This document shows, one piece after another, positions 5,594 to 7,583 of a stretch of DNA of 7,583 bases. The translations under genes were made by a program, and so were the position numbers. The notes beneath the pieces are model-generated. The model worked only from the letters and a program-made list of their open reading frames with translations. It did no database searches and had not been told where the DNA came from. Position 1 is the first letter of the stretch, and every line of letters begins with the position of its first letter. The stretch is from Acidimicrobiia bacterium (GTDB lineage: Bacteria > Actinomycetota > Acidimicrobiia > Acidimicrobiales > Ilumatobacteraceae): assembly GCA_013821025.1 (NCBI GenBank), contig JACDHN010000122.1, positions 1 through 7,583 of the forward strand, given 5' to 3'.

Positions 5594-5977
5594 ATGAACG
5601 AGATCGTCGTCCCCGCCGGCATCGCCCCGCCAGCCGCCAACTACGCCCTCGGCGTGGTGACCACGGAGGCCACGCGCTGGCTGCACACCGCCGGTGTGGT
5701 CGCCACGCGCCCCGACGGCTCGGTACCCCCCTCGATCGAGGAGCAGGCTCGCACCGTGTGGAACAACGTCGGAGCGATTCTCGAAGCGGCGGCGATGCCG
5801 ATCGCCAGCGTTGTCAACGTCACGACCTACGTCGTCGCCGGTGTCCACCTGGCGCCTGTGATGGCAGCTCGCGACCGCTTCATGGATGGGCACCTCGCAG
5901 CATCGACACTTGTCGTCGTGCCTGCCCTGGCGCGTCCGGATTGGCTCGTCGAGATCTCACTCGTCGCCGCCCGCTGA
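5594..5977 (+). CDS. RidA (YjgF/YER057c/UK114)-family protein lacking the catalytic Arg
   Basis: A 127-residue protein with the chorismate-mutase-like RidA fold, normally a homotrimer in the cytoplasm. Canonical RidA hydrolyses reactive enamine/imine intermediates released by PLP enzymes. Family features are EEQARTVWNNVGAILEAA (49-66), VVNVTTYVV (73-81), the helix containing MAARDRFM, and the late VEISLVAAR, with Glu120 at the conserved Glu position. The family's PAR(S/T) segment, which carries the active-site Arg (Arg105 in E. coli RidA), reads AAST (102-105) here, with Ser104 at the Arg position. It therefore belongs with Arg-less Rid subfamilies and probably does not deaminate imines; ligand binding or another reaction is possible. 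The ATG at 5594 is chosen over an in-frame ATG at 5528, which overlaps the divergent start and would add a non-conserved extension. A sugar-binding-protein gene follows after 95 bp. Confidence 0.88.
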   Translation: MNEIVVPAGIAPPAANYALGVVTTEATRWLHTAGVVATRPDGSVPPSIEEQARTVWNNVGAILEAAAMPIASVVNVTTYVVAGVHLAPVMAARDRFMDGHLAASTLVVVPALARPDWLVEISLVAAR

Positions 5978-5982
5978 CTCGG

Positions 5983-6010
5983 CGCCCGCCGCTGTCCTTG
6001 ACCGGGCGGC
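5983..6010 (+). terminator. Candidate hairpin after the RidA-like gene
   Basis: CGCCCG (5983-5988) can pair with CGGGCG (6003-6008), or GCCGC (5988-5992) with GCGGC (6006-6010); these alternatives share bases and have loops of 13-14 nt. It begins 5 nt after the stop codon, but there is no T-tract, so termination here is tentative. Confidence 0.3.
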
Positions 6011-6017
6011 ACGAAGT

Positions 6018-6031
6018 ATGAAACGTTTGCA
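6018..6031. promoter_or_regulatory. LacI/GalR-family operator-like palindrome upstream of the sugar-binding protein
   Basis: The 8-bp perfect palindrome AAACGTTT (6021-6028) is centred on CG. The right half CGTTTGCA fits the LacI-family pattern TGnAAnCGnTTnCA at every fixed position, and the left half fits four of six. It lies 42 bp before the start codon and overlaps TATGAA (6017-6022), a possible -10 box, so a bound repressor would block transcription. Such sites are common in front of actinobacterial sugar-uptake operons. The regulator is not in the window. Confidence 0.5.
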
Positions 6032-6035
6032 GAGC

Positions 6036-6052
6036 CCCGGGACCGTTCCGGG
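6036..6052 (+). other. Leader hairpin before the sugar-binding-protein ribosome site
   Basis: CCCGGGA (6036-6042) can pair with TTCCGGG (6046-6052), with one G-U pair, around a CCG loop. The stem would sit in the 5' leader, ending about 10 nt before the Shine-Dalgarno sequence, and could protect the mRNA 5' end or keep the ribosome site clear. Confidence 0.35.
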
Positions 6053-6060
6053 CGGTCTAC

Positions 6061-6068
6061 AAGGGGGA
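6061..6068 (+). promoter_or_regulatory. Strong Shine-Dalgarno sequence fixing the start at 6073
   Basis: AAGGGGGA lies with its last G 5 nt before the ATG. It is the only strong ribosome binding site in the window, in contrast to the apparently leaderless genes, and suggests high translation of the binding protein. Confidence 0.8.
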
Positions 6069-6072
6069 ATCG

Positions 6073-7548
6073 ATGAGGAAGCGCTGGCTCAGAATTGTCG
6101 CGGTACCGATCGCCTTCACGCTCGTCGCCGCTGCCTGCGGCGACGACGAGGAAGGTGCCAACGGCACCGATGCCGCCACGGACGAGACGACGTCCGCGGG
6201 CACGGCGTCGGAGGGCACGGCGTCGGAGGGCACGGCGTCGGAGGGCACGGCGTCGGAGGGCACGGCGTCGGAGGGCACGGCGTCGGAGGGCACGGCGTCC
6301 GAGAGCACCGGTGGTGGCGGCAACGCCGACCTCGAAGGCACGGAGGTCAACGTGTTCGGTGTCGAGAGCTCTGACGAGGAGGCGGGCGCCATGCAGGACG
6401 CCCTCAATGTCTTCGCAGAGGAGAACGGGATGTCCATCACCTACGTGGGCGCCCGGACGTTCGAGGAGGAGATCAACACGCAGGTCGGCGGCGGCAACCC
6501 GCCCGACATCGCCACCTTCCCACAGCCTGGCAAGGTTGCCGATTTCGCCGCCAGCGGCGACGTCTTGGAGATCCCCGAAGCCGTGTTGTCGTCGGTGTCG
6601 GAGGGCTGGGACGAGGACTGGCTGAGCTTCACCAACGTCGACGGCACTCAGTACGGCGTCCCCCTCAAGTCCGACCTCAAGTCGCTCGTGTGGTACAGCC
6701 CGAGCGCCTTCGCGGAGAAGGGTTACGAGATCCCCGAGACGCTCGACGACTTCTTCACGCTCAACGAGGAGATGATCGCCAACGGCGACGTGCCGCTGTG
6801 CGTCGGCATCGAGTCCGGCCCTGCCACCGGCTGGCCGTTCACCGACTGGACCGAGGAGATCATCCTGCGCAACGAGGGCGCCGACTACTACAACCAATGG
6901 GTCACCCACGAGGTGCCGTTCAACGACCCGCCAGTCGTCGAGGCCATGACGGCGGTCGCCGACCTGTGGAGCACCGACGGGGCGGTGTACGCCGCGGGCG
7001 GTTCCATCGCCGCCACCCCGTTCGGCGACAACGGCCAGGCTCTCGTCGACGGCGAGTGCCTGATGCACCGCCAGGCCAACTTCTTCTCCGCCTTCATGCC
7101 AGAGGGCACGGAGTTCGGCGACGGCGACGGCCAGATCAACACCTTCTACTTCCCGTCCAACGAGGGCGAGCCGATCCTCGTGGGCGGCCTCAACGCGGCG
7201 GCCTTCGAGGACAGACCGGAGGTGTGGGCAGTGATGGAGTACCTCGGGTCCGCCGAGTTCGCCGACGCCCGACAGTCGGCCCAGGTCGAGCGTAAGGGCG
7301 GTGGCGAGGACGTCATCTCCGGATTCCTCTCGGCCAACTCCAACGCCGACCAGGAGTTGTACACCGACCTCGAGCAGGGTTTCCTCGAGGTCCTCAACAC
7401 CGGCGAACCGGCAGCGTTCGACGCCTCCGACCAGATGCCCGGCGAGGTCGGTGCCGGCTCGTTCCTCGACGAGGCGACGTCGCTCGTCAACGGTGACACC
7501 GACGCCCAGGCTGCCGCCGACACAGTCGAGGAGAGCTGGCCCGATTGA
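6073..7548 (+). CDS. Extracellular solute-binding lipoprotein of a sugar ABC importer (alpha-glucoside AglE-like)
   Basis: Captures a carbohydrate, probably an alpha-glucoside or other oligosaccharide, outside the membrane and delivers it to a CUT1-type ABC permease. The 491-residue precursor starts with a basic signal peptide (RKRWLR), a hydrophobic stretch and a lipobox ending in Cys22 (AAAC-GDD), so it should be lipid-anchored. Residues 43-77 are seven tandem GTASE units forming a flexible tether, followed by STGGGG. The mature domain (about 83-490) matches family-1 solute-binding proteins. AglE-type segments recalled from the family are FPQPGKVADFAASG, KSLVWYSPSAF (Trp207), VPLCVGIESG, and GWPFTDWTEEIILR (from Gly253). 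Besides the lipid Cys there are only two cysteines (C243, C329), which might form a disulfide. A strong Shine-Dalgarno sequence sets the start, and a LacI-type operator-like site lies upstream. No permease or ATPase gene is inside the window; they would be expected downstream. Sugar identity is inferred from family resemblance. Confidence 0.92.
   Translation: MRKRWLRIVAVPIAFTLVAAACGDDEEGANGTDAATDETTSAGTASEGTASEGTASEGTASEGTASEGTASEGTASESTGGGGNADLEGTEVNVFGVESSDEEAGAMQDALNVFAEENGMSITYVGARTFEEEINTQVGGGNPPDIATFPQPGKVADFAASGDVLEIPEAVLSSVSEGWDEDWLSFTNVDGTQYGVPLKSDLKSLVWYSPSAFAEKGYEIPETLDDFFTLNEEMIANGDVPLCVGIESGPATGWPFTDWTEEIILRNEGADYYNQWVTHEVPFNDPPVVEAMTAVADLWSTDGAVYAAGGSIAATPFGDNGQALVDGECLMHRQANFFSAFMPEGTEFGDGDGQINTFYFPSNEGEPILVGGLNAAAFEDRPEVWAVMEYLGSAEFADARQSAQVERKGGGEDVISGFLSANSNADQELYTDLEQGFLEVLNTGEPAAFDASDQMPGEVGAGSFLDEATSLVNGDTDAQAAADTVEESWPD
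6199..6303 (+). repeat. 15-bp tandem repeat (7 units) inside the binding-protein gene
   Basis: Seven consecutive units of GGCACGGCGTCGGAG encode Gly-Thr-Ala-Ser-Glu. The first six are identical at the DNA level; the seventh differs by one silent base (TCC for TCG). Because 15 is a multiple of three, copy-number change would lengthen or shorten the linker without breaking the frame. The repeat lies between the lipid-anchored Cys and the folded domain. Confidence 0.95.
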
Positions 7549-7583
7549 CCCCGACCGTCCAGTAATGGTGCCGGCGGCGAAGG
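7549..7583 (+). other. Short tail after the binding protein; possible start of the next gene
   Basis: The last 35 bases hold no hairpin. An ATG at 7565-7567 opens a frame (MVPAAK) running off the window end, 16 nt after the stop codon. Operon logic predicts a permease gene here, but no Shine-Dalgarno sequence is visible and six codons are too few to identify anything. Confidence 0.2.

Noticed and set aside
5827..7068. 413-codon open frame on the minus strand, rich in Arg/Leu repeats
   Set aside because: It is antisense to the RidA-like and binding-protein genes. Its repeats are only the reverse reading of the 15-bp minisatellite, and no recognisable domain appears.
1..7583. A novel multi-gene system such as defence or a biosynthetic island
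   Set aside because: The genes belong to common, unrelated families with mixed orientation. I saw no nuclease, toxin, transposase or integrase gene, and no sign of transfer; the only plausible functional units are the aldolase-exporter pair and the likely downstream sugar importer operon.

Overview
The window is GC-rich, densely packed chromosomal DNA of actinobacterial type. Clues are the strong G/C bias at third codon positions, GTG starts, a lipoprotein signal ending AAACGDD, a DUF2231 membrane protein, and several genes without a Shine-Dalgarno sequence whose -10-like box lies 6-7 nt before the start codon, as in leaderless actinobacterial transcripts. An acidimicrobial (Ilumatobacter-like) relative would fit, but this is an inference from style; no marker gene is present.

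Layout. Left part, + strand: the 3' portion of a short-chain dehydrogenase/reductase (1-786); a 172-bp gap holding two tandem 47-bp hairpin repeats plus further hairpins; a Sir2-family NAD-dependent deacylase (959-1741); and a rhodanese-ThiF/MoeB fusion for sulfur-carrier activation (1807-2973). Middle part, - strand, read right to left: a small acidic protein (5323-5529), a class II aldolase/adducin-family protein (4479-5306), an EamA/RhtA-like exporter overlapping the aldolase end (3589-4521), and a DUF2231 membrane protein (2991-3545) that converges on the MoeB fusion. Right part, + strand: a RidA-family protein (5594-5977), divergent from the acidic gene across 64 bp, then a lipid-anchored sugar-binding protein of the AglE type (6073-7548), which probably opens an ABC sugar-import operon continuing past the window.

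How the genes relate. The aldolase and exporter overlap and are probably translated together. The sugar-binding protein has a LacI-type operator-like palindrome and a strong ribosome binding site upstream, which suits carbohydrate-responsive control. The other neighbours look like independent housekeeping or accessory metabolic genes.

I found no mobile element, CRISPR array, RNA gene or defence system, and no convincing new multi-gene system. The points most worth a second look are the tandem hairpin repeats at 800-908, the exact 15-bp minisatellite coding for a GTASE linker in the binding protein, the rhodanese-first MoeB fusion lacking zinc cysteines, the loss of a key catalytic residue in both the RidA-like and the aldolase-like proteins, and the recurrent leaderless start arrangement.
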